Source: an uncultured Clostridia bacterium (lineage in GTDB: Bacteria; Bacillota; Clostridia; Oscillospirales; Butyricicoccaceae). Taken from it: DNA of 64,000 nucleotides. The stretch is from positions 1 through 64,000 of the forward strand of contig CAJUJQ010000002.1 of assembly GCA_910586575.1 (NCBI GenBank), written 5' to 3'. The position numbers were made by a program, and so were the translations under genes. The number at the start of each line of letters is the position of its first letter. Within the stretch, counting starts at the first letter, position 1. Positions 7,219-15,000 of this stretch are shown one piece after another. Under the pieces are notes generated by a model that ran no database searches, was not told the origin of the DNA, and was given only the letters and a program-made list of their open reading frames with translations.

Positions 7219-8835
7219 TTATGAAATCATTGATGCAAGCCCGAGCGGGGAGAACAGCCAGTAAACGGCAAGCATACAGACGAAGCAAAGCACACAGGCG
7301 GGTTTTGCGTATTTCCACGGTGTCAAATCGACCGCGCCGACGTCCTCGAGGATAAAATCGGTATCGCGCGGCTTCCATTTGCCGACGGCAATCATAATCA
7401 GCATATCCACAATGAACAGCACCGACAGAATCCAGAGATAGTGTACATTGATGCCGGCAAACGGCAGCAGGTGGGACAGCGCATAAAGGATTACGTGTGA
7501 AATCAGCGTGATTTTAGGCGCGATAGCCGGGATGCGTTTGGAATAGAACCCGCACAATACGGTTGCAAGGATTGGCATGGAGTAGAAGCCGAAGCAGTCC
7601 TGCAAGAAGTCATACAGGCCGGAGGGCGCGTTGATAACGAAGGGGGCAACTACAATCGCAATCGCCGCCAGCGCCGTGCCGAAGCGCTGGCCGACCTTGA
7701 CCAGGTGCTTGTCGTCACAGGTCTTGTTGAAAATCGGGCGGTGGAAGTCGAGCGTGTACAGGGTGACGCAGCTATTCAGCGCCGAGTTAAAGGAGGACAG
7801 GATTGCGCCGAACAGCACTGCCGCAAAGAATCCGAGCAGCGCCTTGGGGATGACGCGCGCCACCAGCATGGGATATGCCGCGTCGGTATTGTTCATCAGG
7901 GAATCCCCGAAGAAGCGGTAGGCAAGCAGCCCGCAGATAGTAATAAAGAAGGGGTCAACCAGTTTCAGGAAGCCGGTGAAAATTGCGCCTTTCTGGGAGT
8001 GCGCAAGGTTCTTGCCCGCGAGGGAACGCTGGATGATGGACTGGTTTGTGCACCAGTAGAACAGGTTATTGAAGGTCATGCCGAGGAAGAGCACCGGCCA
8101 CGGGACCATCGGCGGCAGCGCGTTTGCGGGGTTGATGGAGTTGAATTTCTCAGCGGGTACGTTTTTCACGAAGTCGCCAAGCCCGGCGAAAAAGCTCCCG
8201 TTGCCCAGGATGCACACAGCGAGAACCGGCACCAGGAAGCCGCCAACCAGCAGTCCGATTCCGTTGATGGTGTCCGAAACCGCAACGGCTTTCAGGCCGC
8301 CGAAAATTGCGTAAATTGCGCCAATCAGCCCAATCCCAAAGCACAGCAGCGCGATGGTTGTGAACTGGCTCAGCCCGAGCAGCTCGTCAAGGTTGAAAAT
8401 ACGGTTGAACGCCAGCGCACCGGAATACAGCACGGTCGGCAGATAGGTGAGCAGATATCCGAGCAGGAACAGGAATGAGATAATCCGTTTTACCGTAGTG
8501 TCATAGCGCTGCTCCAGGAATTCCGGAATGGTGGTAATGCCTGCTTTTAGATAGCGCGGCAGGAAAATCATTGCCAGGCAGAGCAGCGCGAAGCTCGCGC
8601 TGACCGACCAGTTCATAGCGCCCATATTGGTTGCGTAACTTTGGCCGGATTGGCCGACCAGCTGTTCTGTGGACAGGTTGGTCAGCTCCAGGGAACCGGC
8701 AATCACCAGCCCCGACAGCCCGCGCCCCGCGAGGAAGTATCCTTCCTGGGTATCCAGGTTGTCGTTTCTCGTCCGGTACCAGGAGATGATGGCTACCAGC
8801 GCGGTGAAACCGATAAAAGTCAGGATGATAAACAT
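7219..8835 (-). CDS. Solute:sodium symporter (SSS family, YidK-like)
   Basis: This 538-residue membrane protein belongs to the solute:sodium symporter (SGLT/PutP) family and has about 14 hydrophobic segments. The closest family I recognise is YidK: shared stretches include GYFLAGRGLSGLVIAGSL, LTNLSTEQLVGQSGQ, ALIFLPRYLK-like MIFLPRYLKAGITTIPEFL, and NTFYWCTNQ-like LFYWCTNQSIIQRSLA. YidK substrates are presumed to be sugars but are not settled. It is the first gene of the minus-strand unit and lies directly behind a good promoter and candidate AraC sites. Start at 8835 follows AGAGGTG. It is likely the entry route for the substrate of the downstream UroD-family enzyme. Confidence 0.88.
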   Translation of the reverse strand: MFIILTFIGFTALVAIISWYRTRNDNLDTQEGYFLAGRGLSGLVIAGSLELTNLSTEQLVGQSGQSYATNMGAMNWSVSASFALLCLAMIFLPRYLKAGITTIPEFLEQRYDTTVKRIISFLFLLGYLLTYLPTVLYSGALAFNRIFNLDELLGLSQFTTIALLCFGIGLIGAIYAIFGGLKAVAVSDTINGIGLLVGGFLVPVLAVCILGNGSFFAGLGDFVKNVPAEKFNSINPANALPPMVPWPVLFLGMTFNNLFYWCTNQSIIQRSLAGKNLAHSQKGAIFTGFLKLVDPFFITICGLLAYRFFGDSLMNNTDAAYPMLVARVIPKALLGFFAAVLFGAILSSFNSALNSCVTLYTLDFHRPIFNKTCDDKHLVKVGQRFGTALAAIAIVVAPFVINAPSGLYDFLQDCFGFYSMPILATVLCGFYSKRIPAIAPKITLISHVILYALSHLLPFAGINVHYLWILSVLFIVDMLIMIAVGKWKPRDTDFILEDVGAVDLTPWKYAKPACVLCFVCMLAVYWLFSPLGLASMIS

Positions 8836-8940
8836 CAGACACCTCTTCTTTCTTTATTCTTTGCATCTTTTTCTGATTTCCCCCTGAGAAGGGCGGCCGC
8901 TTTCTTTCTCTCAGGAGGTCTGTTGGAATTCCATAGCTGT

Positions 8941-8969
8941 ATTCTAACACAGGAAAATGATCTGTGCAA
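8941..8969 (-). promoter_or_regulatory. Promoter of the symporter operon
   Basis: Minus-strand TTGCAC (8964-8969), a 17-base spacer and TAGAAT (8941-8946). The -35 hexamer is also a copy of the GTGCAA motif repeated upstream. Confidence 0.7.
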
Positions 8970-8972
8970 ACA

Positions 8973-9066
8973 CCGAAAAAGGCGATTTTGCGCCTTTTGT
9001 GCAACTTGCACGCACGGTTTTGTTGTATATATTGATCTATTTTTGATAGGGTAAATTGTATATATT
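8973..9066. promoter_or_regulatory. Candidate AraC-type operators between symporter and regulator genes
   Basis: Within the 432-base divergent gap I see three ordered signals: an AAAAGGCG/CGCCTTTT inverted repeat at about 8975-8998, a perfect 13-base palindrome GTGCAAcTTGCAC at 8999-9011, and two identical 11-base copies of TTGTATATATT at 9023-9033 and 9056-9066. The two direct repeats are exactly 33 bases apart, about three helical turns, as expected for sites bound by an AraC dimer on one DNA face. The rest of the gap (9067-9200) is AT-rich with nothing else recognisable. Confidence 0.45.
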
Positions 9067-9206
9067 AACGAAAACGGAATATTTTACAGAGAAGCGTTTA
9101 GAAATCTTATCATTTGCACTTTGAACATTTGGACGGATTCAGAAAATCAATTTTGGGGCAACAAAAATATCGATCGCTTTTCTAAAGTATTTTATTTATT
9201 TCCATC

Positions 9207-9235
9207 TTGTGTTGGCTTAAAGGATATGATATAAT
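9207..9235 (+). promoter_or_regulatory. Promoter of the AraC regulator gene
   Basis: TTGTGT (9207-9212), a 17-base spacer and consensus TATAAT (9230-9235), about 30 bases before the start codon. Confidence 0.7.
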
Positions 9236-9267
9236 AAAAATTTAAGAAAAACAGGAGGGTTTGTGCC

Positions 9268-10116
9268 ATGCTCTGCCAGAACGAAACGGGGGTCATTTCC
9301 GGCTCGGAGATTTTCTTTAATACCATTGACCCTCAAACCGCGCGGCTGTTTTACTACATCGGCTGCTGCGGACATTATTACTGTGAGCACGGTTATCAGA
9401 TCAACCGCAATTATATGGACTGTATGCTGTTGATGCAGGTTGAAAAAGGCACTATGCGGCTGGGGTATCGCGGAAAGGAATATACCATGCAGCCCGGCAG
9501 CCTTGTGCTGCTTGACGGCACGTTCCCGCAGCAGTACAGCGCGATGCAGTATGTCGAGTTTTATTGGCTGCACCTGTCTGGCGCCAACAGCCCGGATTTG
9601 TGCGAGCACCTGACCCGGATGCATGGAAGTATCTTATATGATATTGCGGACAAGCCGGGGGTTGCCGAAACCGTCCGCAAGCTTGTTTCCCAGTTTGCGA
9701 CCGGGCAGGCGGCAAACGATGTGGAGCAGTCCCAACTGTTGTATCAGATCCTGTGCGGCTTAATGCCGCAAAGCGCCCCGAAGATTGCCGACGGCACGAA
9801 CCCGGTTCAGCAAGCCATCCAATATATCCAGGACAATCTCGGGGGCGACCTAAGCCTGAAGCGTATTGCTGCCGAGGTGCATCTCAGCCCGCCGCACCTG
9901 AGCCGCCTGTTCCGCGCGGAGCAGCACCGTTCCCCGCACGAATATATCATTGAGGTGCGGATGAACCGCGCTAAGCACCTGCTCAAAACCACCACCCAGC
10001 CGATTAAGGCAATCGCGATGGATGTCGGATATGGAAGCGAGGCAAGCTTTATTGGCGCGTTTACCGAGCGGATTGGCATTTCTCCCCGCAGATTCCGGGA
10101 GCTTCCGCTTGGATAA
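9268..10116 (+). CDS. AraC family transcriptional regulator
   Basis: The 282-residue product has an N-terminal cupin-like ligand domain (about residues 10-150; MQPGSLVLLDG is typical) and a C-terminal double helix-turn-helix (about 180-280) with GGDLSLKRIAAEVHLSPPHLSRLFR and the closing signature IAMDVGYGSEASFIGAFTERIGISPRRFR. AGGAGGG precedes the ATG at 9268. It diverges from the symporter/UroD operon and lies just ahead of the corrinoid protein gene, so it probably activates one or both in response to the transported substrate. Candidate binding repeats lie in both flanking gaps. The ligand is unknown. Confidence 0.88.
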   Translation: MLCQNETGVISGSEIFFNTIDPQTARLFYYIGCCGHYYCEHGYQINRNYMDCMLLMQVEKGTMRLGYRGKEYTMQPGSLVLLDGTFPQQYSAMQYVEFYWLHLSGANSPDLCEHLTRMHGSILYDIADKPGVAETVRKLVSQFATGQAANDVEQSQLLYQILCGLMPQSAPKIADGTNPVQQAIQYIQDNLGGDLSLKRIAAEVHLSPPHLSRLFRAEQHRSPHEYIIEVRMNRAKHLLKTTTQPIKAIAMDVGYGSEASFIGAFTERIGISPRRFRELPLG

Positions 10117-10165
10117 CCGAAAAAAAGCGGGCAGCGGCAAACGCAACAAGATCGTTCAAAAACAA

Positions 10166-10180
10166 TGCAACCATGTGCAA
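10166..10180 (+). promoter_or_regulatory. Direct repeat upstream of the corrinoid protein gene
   Basis: TGCAA occurs at 10166-10170 and again at 10176-10180, exactly 10 bases apart. The second is part of GTGCAA, as in the symporter promoter region. A TAGAAT -10-like hexamer follows at about 10202-10207. It may be a second site for the AraC regulator. Confidence 0.3.
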
Positions 10181-10268
10181 GAATCCCCGCGCGGCAAATG
10201 ATAGAATAAGAGCAAAAAAAGAGCCGCCGGAAATCGCCGGACAATCATGAATATTGGAGGATTCTACG

Positions 10269-10904
10269 ATGAGCATTTTGAACGACATCAGCTCCTGGCT
10301 GCAGCAGGGCCGCGCACCCAAGGTAAAAGCATGTGTACAGCAGGCGCTTGACGAGGGCATTCCCGCAGGTGAGATTCTGGAAAAGGGTCTGCTGGACGGC
10401 ATGGGCATTATCGGTCAGAAGTTCAGGAACAATGAGGTTTTCGTGCCGGAGGTCCTGATTGCGGCGCGCGCCATGTCCAAGGGCGTTGAAGTACTGCGCC
10501 CCCATCTGGTAGAGGACGGCGTGGAAGAGAAGGGCACGGTTGTCCTGGGCACCGTGAAGGGCGACCTGCACGATATCGGCAAGAACCTCGTCCGCATGAT
10601 GATGGAAGGCAAGGGCCTCAAGGTTATCGACCTTGGCGTTGACGTTCCGGTTGAGAAGTTCCTGGACGCTGCCCGCGAGAACGACGCGAAGCTGATTTGT
10701 TGCTCCGCGCTGCTGACGACCACCATGGGTGAAATGCGCAGCGTTGTCGAAGCGGTGGAAGCTTCCGAGCTGAAGGGCAAGGTTTCCATCATGATTGGCG
10801 GCGCGCCTGTCACCCAGTCCTTCTGCGACCAGATTGGCGCAAGTCGTTATACGGCGGATGCCGCGACCGCGGCGGAAGTTGCGCTCGAGCTTTGCACTGC
10901 CTGA
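10269..10904 (+). CDS. Methyltransferase corrinoid protein (MtaC/MtbC type)
   Basis: This 211-residue cytosolic protein carries the methyl group between methyltransferases on its cobalt. Residues 1-85 are the four-helix cap domain; residues 90-211 are the Rossmann B12-binding domain with the base-off signature D-x-H-x-x-G (KGDLHDIGKNLV), then the SxL-type CSALLTTTM and the C-terminal GGAPVTQSF. Length matches MtaC/MtbC/MttC. The ATG at 10269 is chosen because GGAGG stands at 10256-10260; a TTG at 10254 would overlap the ribosome binding site. It is the only corrinoid protein in the window, so the UroD-family proteins at 5764-7116 and 41263-42642 are both possible partners. Confidence 0.9.
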   Translation: MSILNDISSWLQQGRAPKVKACVQQALDEGIPAGEILEKGLLDGMGIIGQKFRNNEVFVPEVLIAARAMSKGVEVLRPHLVEDGVEEKGTVVLGTVKGDLHDIGKNLVRMMMEGKGLKVIDLGVDVPVEKFLDAARENDAKLICCSALLTTTMGEMRSVVEAVEASELKGKVSIMIGGAPVTQSFCDQIGASRYTADAATAAEVALELCTA

Positions 10905-10985
10905 GCAGCTGCGTAAAAATGCAAAGGGATGCGGCATGGGAATTCCCGTGCGGCGGCCTTCTTCCCTCCGGCTTGGCGGAATCGC

Positions 10986-11015
10986 TTGACAGCCGGACGG
11001 AAATCATATTATAAT
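10986..11015 (+). promoter_or_regulatory. Promoter of the cobalamin biosynthesis operon
   Basis: Consensus TTGACA (10986-10991), an 18-base spacer and consensus TATAAT (11010-11015). It lies about 60 bases before the riboswitch core. Between the corrinoid gene and this promoter is a GC palindrome centred on GGGAATTCCC (10933-10956) with no T-run. Confidence 0.8.
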
Positions 11016-11079
11016 CAGGACAGCGTCAGACCGCCCCGGCGAACCGCTGAGGCGGGGGACGCGTTCCGACAGTTCGGAG

Positions 11080-11236
11080 AAGGTGCCTGCAAATTTTTGC
11101 GGGAGAATAGAGAAACGGGTGTGATTCCCGTGCGGTTCCGCCGCTGTAACGGAGGAATCCGCGCCGCAGATTGCCACTGGGAAACTGGGAAGGCACGGCG
11201 CGGGTGTTGATCCCGGAGCCAGAAGACCTGCCTCGC
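11080..11236 (+). promoter_or_regulatory. Cobalamin riboswitch
   Basis: The stretch holds the ordered signals of the cobalamin aptamer: GGTGCCTGC at the P1 side, AAACGGGTGTGATTCCCGTGCGGT, CCGCCGCTGTAACGGAGG, GCCACTGGGAAACTGGGAAGG, and the B12 box AGCCAGAAGACCTGCC near 11217-11232. It stands between a strong promoter and cbiD and should shut the operon down when adenosylcobalamin or a related corrinoid is abundant. Confidence 0.93.
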
Positions 11237-11246
11237 CGAAGAAAAA

Positions 11247-11279
11247 CACATACAGCTGCGGGTAATGGCTGGTATGTGC
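11247..11279 (+). promoter_or_regulatory. Probable expression platform hairpin of the first riboswitch
   Basis: CACATACAGC pairs with GCTGGTATGTG (one bulge) right after the aptamer. A T-rich stretch (GCTTTCTTTTT) begins about ten bases later, so it may be a weak terminator. About 130 further bases with no clear gene lie before the cbiD start. Confidence 0.4.
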
Positions 11280-11409
11280 ATTGTCATGCTTTCTTTTTGA
11301 GAGGGGGAAGCGTGTACTTTTGTGCGCCGGCCGGATGAAACCATTCGGATACGGCGTTTCATTTTTGCCCGGACGCGGGGGCATCCACGGGCGGAAGGAG
11401 TGGGACGGC

Positions 11410-12546
11410 TTGGAACGTTACGAGCAGGCAGGCACGGTTTACCGGCAAAGCCGGATGTTACGGCGCGGCTATACAACGGGCACCTGCGCGGCGGCGGCGG
11501 CGCAGGCGGCGGCGGAACTGCTGCTGTCCGGACGTGCCCCCGTATCGGTGCGGCACACCACCCCAAACGGGACGGTGCTGACCCTAGTCCCGGAGGAAGC
11601 GCACATGGAAGGGGAAGCCGCCGTCTGCGGCATCCGCAAGGACAGCGGTGACGATCCGGACGTGACGGGCGGCATCCGCATTTTTGCGGCGGTTTCCCGC
11701 ATTCCGCACGGCATTGAAATTGCGGGCGGCAGCGGCGTCGGGCGCGTCACCCGCCCGGGGCTGAAATGCGCGGTCGGTGAGGCGGCAATCAATCCGGGGC
11801 CGCGCGCGCAGATTACCGCGGCGCTCGAAACGGCGCTGCGGCGGCATGGGGCAAACGGCGGGCTTCACGCGGTGATTTCGGCGGAAAACGGGGAGGCCAT
11901 TGCGGAGCGGACCTATAACCGGCATTTGGGGATTGTCGGTGGGATCTCCATTTTAGGGACAAGCGGCATTGTCGAGCCGATGAGCGAAACGGCGCTGATT
12001 GATACCATCCATCTCGAACTGGACGCGCGCTTTGCCGCGGGGCAGCGCACGGCGTTTCTCTGCCCCGGCAACTACGGCGCGGATTTTGCGCGGGACACGC
12101 TCGGGCTTCCGCTGGAAAAAGCGGTGAAATCCTCCAATTTCATCGGGGAAGCGCTGGATTATGCCGCTTATCGCGGCTTCCCGGAGATTCTGCTGGTCGG
12201 GCACGCGGGCAAGCTTGTCAAGCTGGCGGCTGGCGGGATGAATACCCATTCGGCGGTTTGCGACGGGCGGCGGGAGATTTTTACCGCGCACGCGGCGCTC
12301 AGCGGCGCGGAACCGGCGGTTTTGGAACGGCTGATGGAAGCGGCTACAGCCGACGCCTGTATTGAAATCCTGGCGCAAAGCGGCCTGCGGGGACCGGTTC
12401 TGTCGCGGATTGGAAAAGCCATGGAACAGCAGCTTGCCCGCCGCCTGAACGGGCGCGCGCGGGCGGAATATATCATGTTTACCGAGCGCTTTGGCGTGCT
12501 TTCGCAGTCTGCGGGGGCGCGGGCGCTTTGCGAGGTGTTAAAATGA
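11410..12546 (+). CDS. cbiD: Cobalt-precorrin-5B C1-methyltransferase CbiD
   Basis: CbiD methylates C1 of cobalt-precorrin-5B with SAM in the anaerobic B12 pathway. The 378-residue product has the family's N-terminal signature RRGYTTGTCAAAAAQAA, the central DDPDVTGG and the SAM-site region TAFLCPGNYGADFA. Typical CbiD is 360-380 residues. The open frame runs back to 11281, but GGAAGGAG at 11393-11400 precedes a TTG at 11410, giving the family length; I chose that. It is the first gene after the riboswitch and overlaps cbiL by four bases (ATGA), which suggests coupled translation. Confidence 0.92.
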   Translation: MERYEQAGTVYRQSRMLRRGYTTGTCAAAAAQAAAELLLSGRAPVSVRHTTPNGTVLTLVPEEAHMEGEAAVCGIRKDSGDDPDVTGGIRIFAAVSRIPHGIEIAGGSGVGRVTRPGLKCAVGEAAINPGPRAQITAALETALRRHGANGGLHAVISAENGEAIAERTYNRHLGIVGGISILGTSGIVEPMSETALIDTIHLELDARFAAGQRTAFLCPGNYGADFARDTLGLPLEKAVKSSNFIGEALDYAAYRGFPEILLVGHAGKLVKLAAGGMNTHSAVCDGRREIFTAHAALSGAEPAVLERLMEAATADACIEILAQSGLRGPVLSRIGKAMEQQLARRLNGRARAEYIMFTERFGVLSQSAGARALCEVLK

Positions 12547-13217
12547 ACGGAAACGGGAAATTATATGGAATCGGCGTCGGCCCCGGCGACCCGGAGCTGT
12601 TGACGCTCAAGGCGGTGCGGCTGCTGCGGGAATGCGATGTTGTAGCCGCCCCGGACGGGGAACGCACCGCATACCAGATTGCGCGCCGGTTCGCGGAGGG
12701 GAAGCCAACCCTGTTTTGCAGCCTGCCCATGACGCGCGACAAGGCGGCGATGGCGGAGAGCCACAAGGCGGCGGCGGACGCGGTCTGCGCCACGCTCGAC
12801 GAAGGAAAAACCGTGGCGTTCCTGACGCTCGGCGACCCATCTATTTATTCGACTTATTGGTACATCCATCGGCTGATTGCCGCGCGCGGTTACGCGGCGG
12901 AGCTGGTACCCGGCGTGCCCTCCTTCTGCGCGGCTGCTGCGGCGCTCGGGCGGGCGCTCTGCGAGGGAAGCGAAGCGCTGCATATCCTCCCCGCGTCACA
13001 CGGGCAGGCGCTCCCGCAGGACGGAAGCCTGGTGCTGATGAAGGCGGGAAAATCCATGCTGGAAACCTGTGCGGCACTCGAACGTGCGGGGCGTTTGCAG
13101 GACGCCGCGCTGGTTGAACGCTGCGGCATGGAAGGGGAACGCGTGCTCACCGACCTTTCCGGGCTGGACGAGACGCCCGGTTATTTTTCGGTGGTTTTGG
13201 TAAAGGAGAACACATGA
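12543..13217 (+). CDS. cbiL: Cobalt-precorrin-2 C20-methyltransferase CbiL
   Basis: CbiL uses SAM to methylate C20 of cobalt-factor II/precorrin-2. The 224-residue protein has the tetrapyrrole methylase fold: the N-terminal YGIGVGPGDPELLTLKAV, the SAM loop LTLGDPSIYSTYWYI, and VPGVPSFCAAAAALG. STYWY is characteristic of CbiL/CobI rather than the other methylases. The ATG at 12543 overlaps the cbiD stop, and its stop overlaps the cbiF start. Downstream it is followed by the C11 methylase, the usual order in such operons. Confidence 0.92.
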   Translation: MNGNGKLYGIGVGPGDPELLTLKAVRLLRECDVVAAPDGERTAYQIARRFAEGKPTLFCSLPMTRDKAAMAESHKAAADAVCATLDEGKTVAFLTLGDPSIYSTYWYIHRLIAARGYAAELVPGVPSFCAAAAALGRALCEGSEALHILPASHGQALPQDGSLVLMKAGKSMLETCAALERAGRLQDAALVERCGMEGERVLTDLSGLDETPGYFSVVLVKENT

Positions 13218-13969
13218 TTTATTTTGTAGGGGCAGGCTCGGGCGCGCCCGATTTAATCACCGTGCGCGGCGCGCGGCTGCTTGCACAGGCGGATGTGATT
13301 GTTTACGCCGGTTCGTTGGTCAATCCCGCGCTTCTGGACGGACGGAAAGAAGGCTGCGCCGTTTACGACAGCGCCCGGATGACGCTCGAAGAGGTGCTTG
13401 CCGTCATGGTCCCGGCGGCGCGGGAAGGGAAACGGGTGGTGCGGCTGCACACCGGCGACCCGTGCGTCTACGGCGCGCATCGGGAGCAGATGGACGCGCT
13501 CGACGCGGAAGGGATCCCCTACGAGGTTTGCCCGGGGGTGTCCTCCTTTTGCGGGGCGGCGGCGGCGCTGCGCGCGGAATATACCCTGCCCGGCGTTAGC
13601 CAAACGGTGATTTTAACCCGCATGGAGGGGCGCACGCCGGTACCCGAGCAGGAGCGCATGGAAGCCCTTGCGGCGCATGGGAGCAGCATGGTGGTTTTCC
13701 TGTCGGCGGGGCGGCTTGAGACGCTTTCCCGGCGGTTGATTGCGGGCGGATATCCGCCGGAAACCCCTGCGGCGATTGTTTATAAAGCGACCTGGCCGGA
13801 CGAAAAGGTTGTCCGAACGACCGTTTCCGGGCTGGCGGAAGCCGCCAAACGGGAGAATATTACGAAAACAGCGCTGATTACCGTGGGCGGCTTCCTGGGA
13901 AGCGCTTACGAGCGCTCCAAGCTCTACGACCCGGCATTTACGACCGGTTTCCGGGAGGGCAAGCCGTGA
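13214..13969 (+). CDS. cbiF: Cobalt-precorrin-4 C11-methyltransferase CbiF
   Basis: CbiF methylates C11 of cobalt-precorrin-4. The 251-residue product begins IYFVGAGSGAPDLITVRG and has the C11-specific pattern RLHTGDPCVYGAHREQMDAL and VCPGVSSFCGAAAALRAEYTLP. VSQTVILTRMEGRTPVPE is also typical of CbiF/CobM. It lies between cbiL and cbiG with four-base overlaps at both ends. Length agrees with the family (about 250). Confidence 0.94.
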   Translation: MIYFVGAGSGAPDLITVRGARLLAQADVIVYAGSLVNPALLDGRKEGCAVYDSARMTLEEVLAVMVPAAREGKRVVRLHTGDPCVYGAHREQMDALDAEGIPYEVCPGVSSFCGAAAALRAEYTLPGVSQTVILTRMEGRTPVPEQERMEALAAHGSSMVVFLSAGRLETLSRRLIAGGYPPETPAAIVYKATWPDEKVVRTTVSGLAEAAKRENITKTALITVGGFLGSAYERSKLYDPAFTTGFREGKP

Positions 13970-15000
13970 CGCACGCAAAAATTGTCTCTTTTACGAGCCG
14001 GGGCGCGGCGCTCGCCGAGCGGGTGCAGGGCTGCCTGACAGACGCTCTGGCAGAGCGGTACGACCGCTCCGGCGGCCTGCGCAAAACCTCGCTTTCCCGG
14101 TTCGCACAACAGGCGATGGTGGACTGTGATTTGATTATTTTTATCGGAGCGGCGGGGATTGCGGTGCGCGCGGTCGCGCCCTATCTCGTGGGCAAGGCGT
14201 TCGACCCGGCGGTGCTGGTGCTTGACGAAAACGGGCGGTTTGTCATCCCGATTTTGTCCGGGCATCTCGGCGGCGCGAACGCGTTCGCGCGGCAGCTGGC
14301 GGAAGCGCTCGGCGCGCAGGCGGTCATAACAACGGCGACCGACGGGCGCGGCGTATTCGCCGCCGACACCTGGGCTCGGGAGCAAAACCTCATTGTTTTG
14401 GAAACCGCGCGGATTCTCGGGATTTCGGCGGCGCTGCTGCGGGGGGAAAGCGTCGGCTTCCGTTCAGAGCTGCCGGTCGAGGGGCGTATCCCGCCCAAAT
14501 TGGAAACGCGCGGCAGCTTCCCGGCGGGGATTGCCGTTGGGATGGACACGCGCGCGGAGCCGTTCGGCTGTACGCTGCATCTGGTGCCGCGCGCGGTCCA
14601 TGTCGGTATCGGGTGCAGGCGCGGCGCGGGAAAGAGCACGATAGAAGCCGCCGTCCGGGCGGCGCTGGAAGCGGCGGGGCTGCCGTGGGAGGCGCTGTGC
14701 GCCGCCGCGACGATTGACCGGAAGGCACAGGAGCCTGGGCTTGCGGAATTCTGCGCGGCGCATGGGCTGGCGCTTGCCGCCTTTTCGGCGGAGGAGCTAA
14801 CCGAAGTGGCGGGCGAATTCACCGCTTCCGCGTTTGTCAGGGAAACCGTCGGGGTAGATAATGTTTGTGAACGCGCCGCCGTCCGCTCGGCAAAGGGCGG
14901 GCGTCTGCTGCTTGCAAAAACCGCGCGGGACGGCGTCACCGCCGCGCTTGCCGCCGAAGAAAGGAGGGTCCGCTTTGAAACTGCAAATGGCTGGGATTGA
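13966..15000 (+). CDS. cbiG: Cobalt-precorrin-5A hydrolase CbiG
   Basis: CbiG opens the delta-lactone ring of cobalt-precorrin-5A, releasing acetaldehyde. The 344-residue protein has an N-terminal domain (LIIFIGAAGIAVRAVAPYL, SGHLGGANAFARQLA), a middle segment, and the C-terminal CbiG/CobE domain with HVGIGCRRGAGKSTIEAAV and the closing STDKA-type LLLAKTARDGVTAALA. It starts at a GTG (13966) that overlaps the cbiF stop. Its 3' end overlaps the hemA start by 26 bases. All expected domains are present. Confidence 0.93.
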   Translation: MTHAKIVSFTSRGAALAERVQGCLTDALAERYDRSGGLRKTSLSRFAQQAMVDCDLIIFIGAAGIAVRAVAPYLVGKAFDPAVLVLDENGRFVIPILSGHLGGANAFARQLAEALGAQAVITTATDGRGVFAADTWAREQNLIVLETARILGISAALLRGESVGFRSELPVEGRIPPKLETRGSFPAGIAVGMDTRAEPFGCTLHLVPRAVHVGIGCRRGAGKSTIEAAVRAALEAAGLPWEALCAAATIDRKAQEPGLAEFCAAHGLALAAFSAEELTEVAGEFTASAFVRETVGVDNVCERAAVRSAKGGRLLLAKTARDGVTAALAAEERRVRFETANGWD

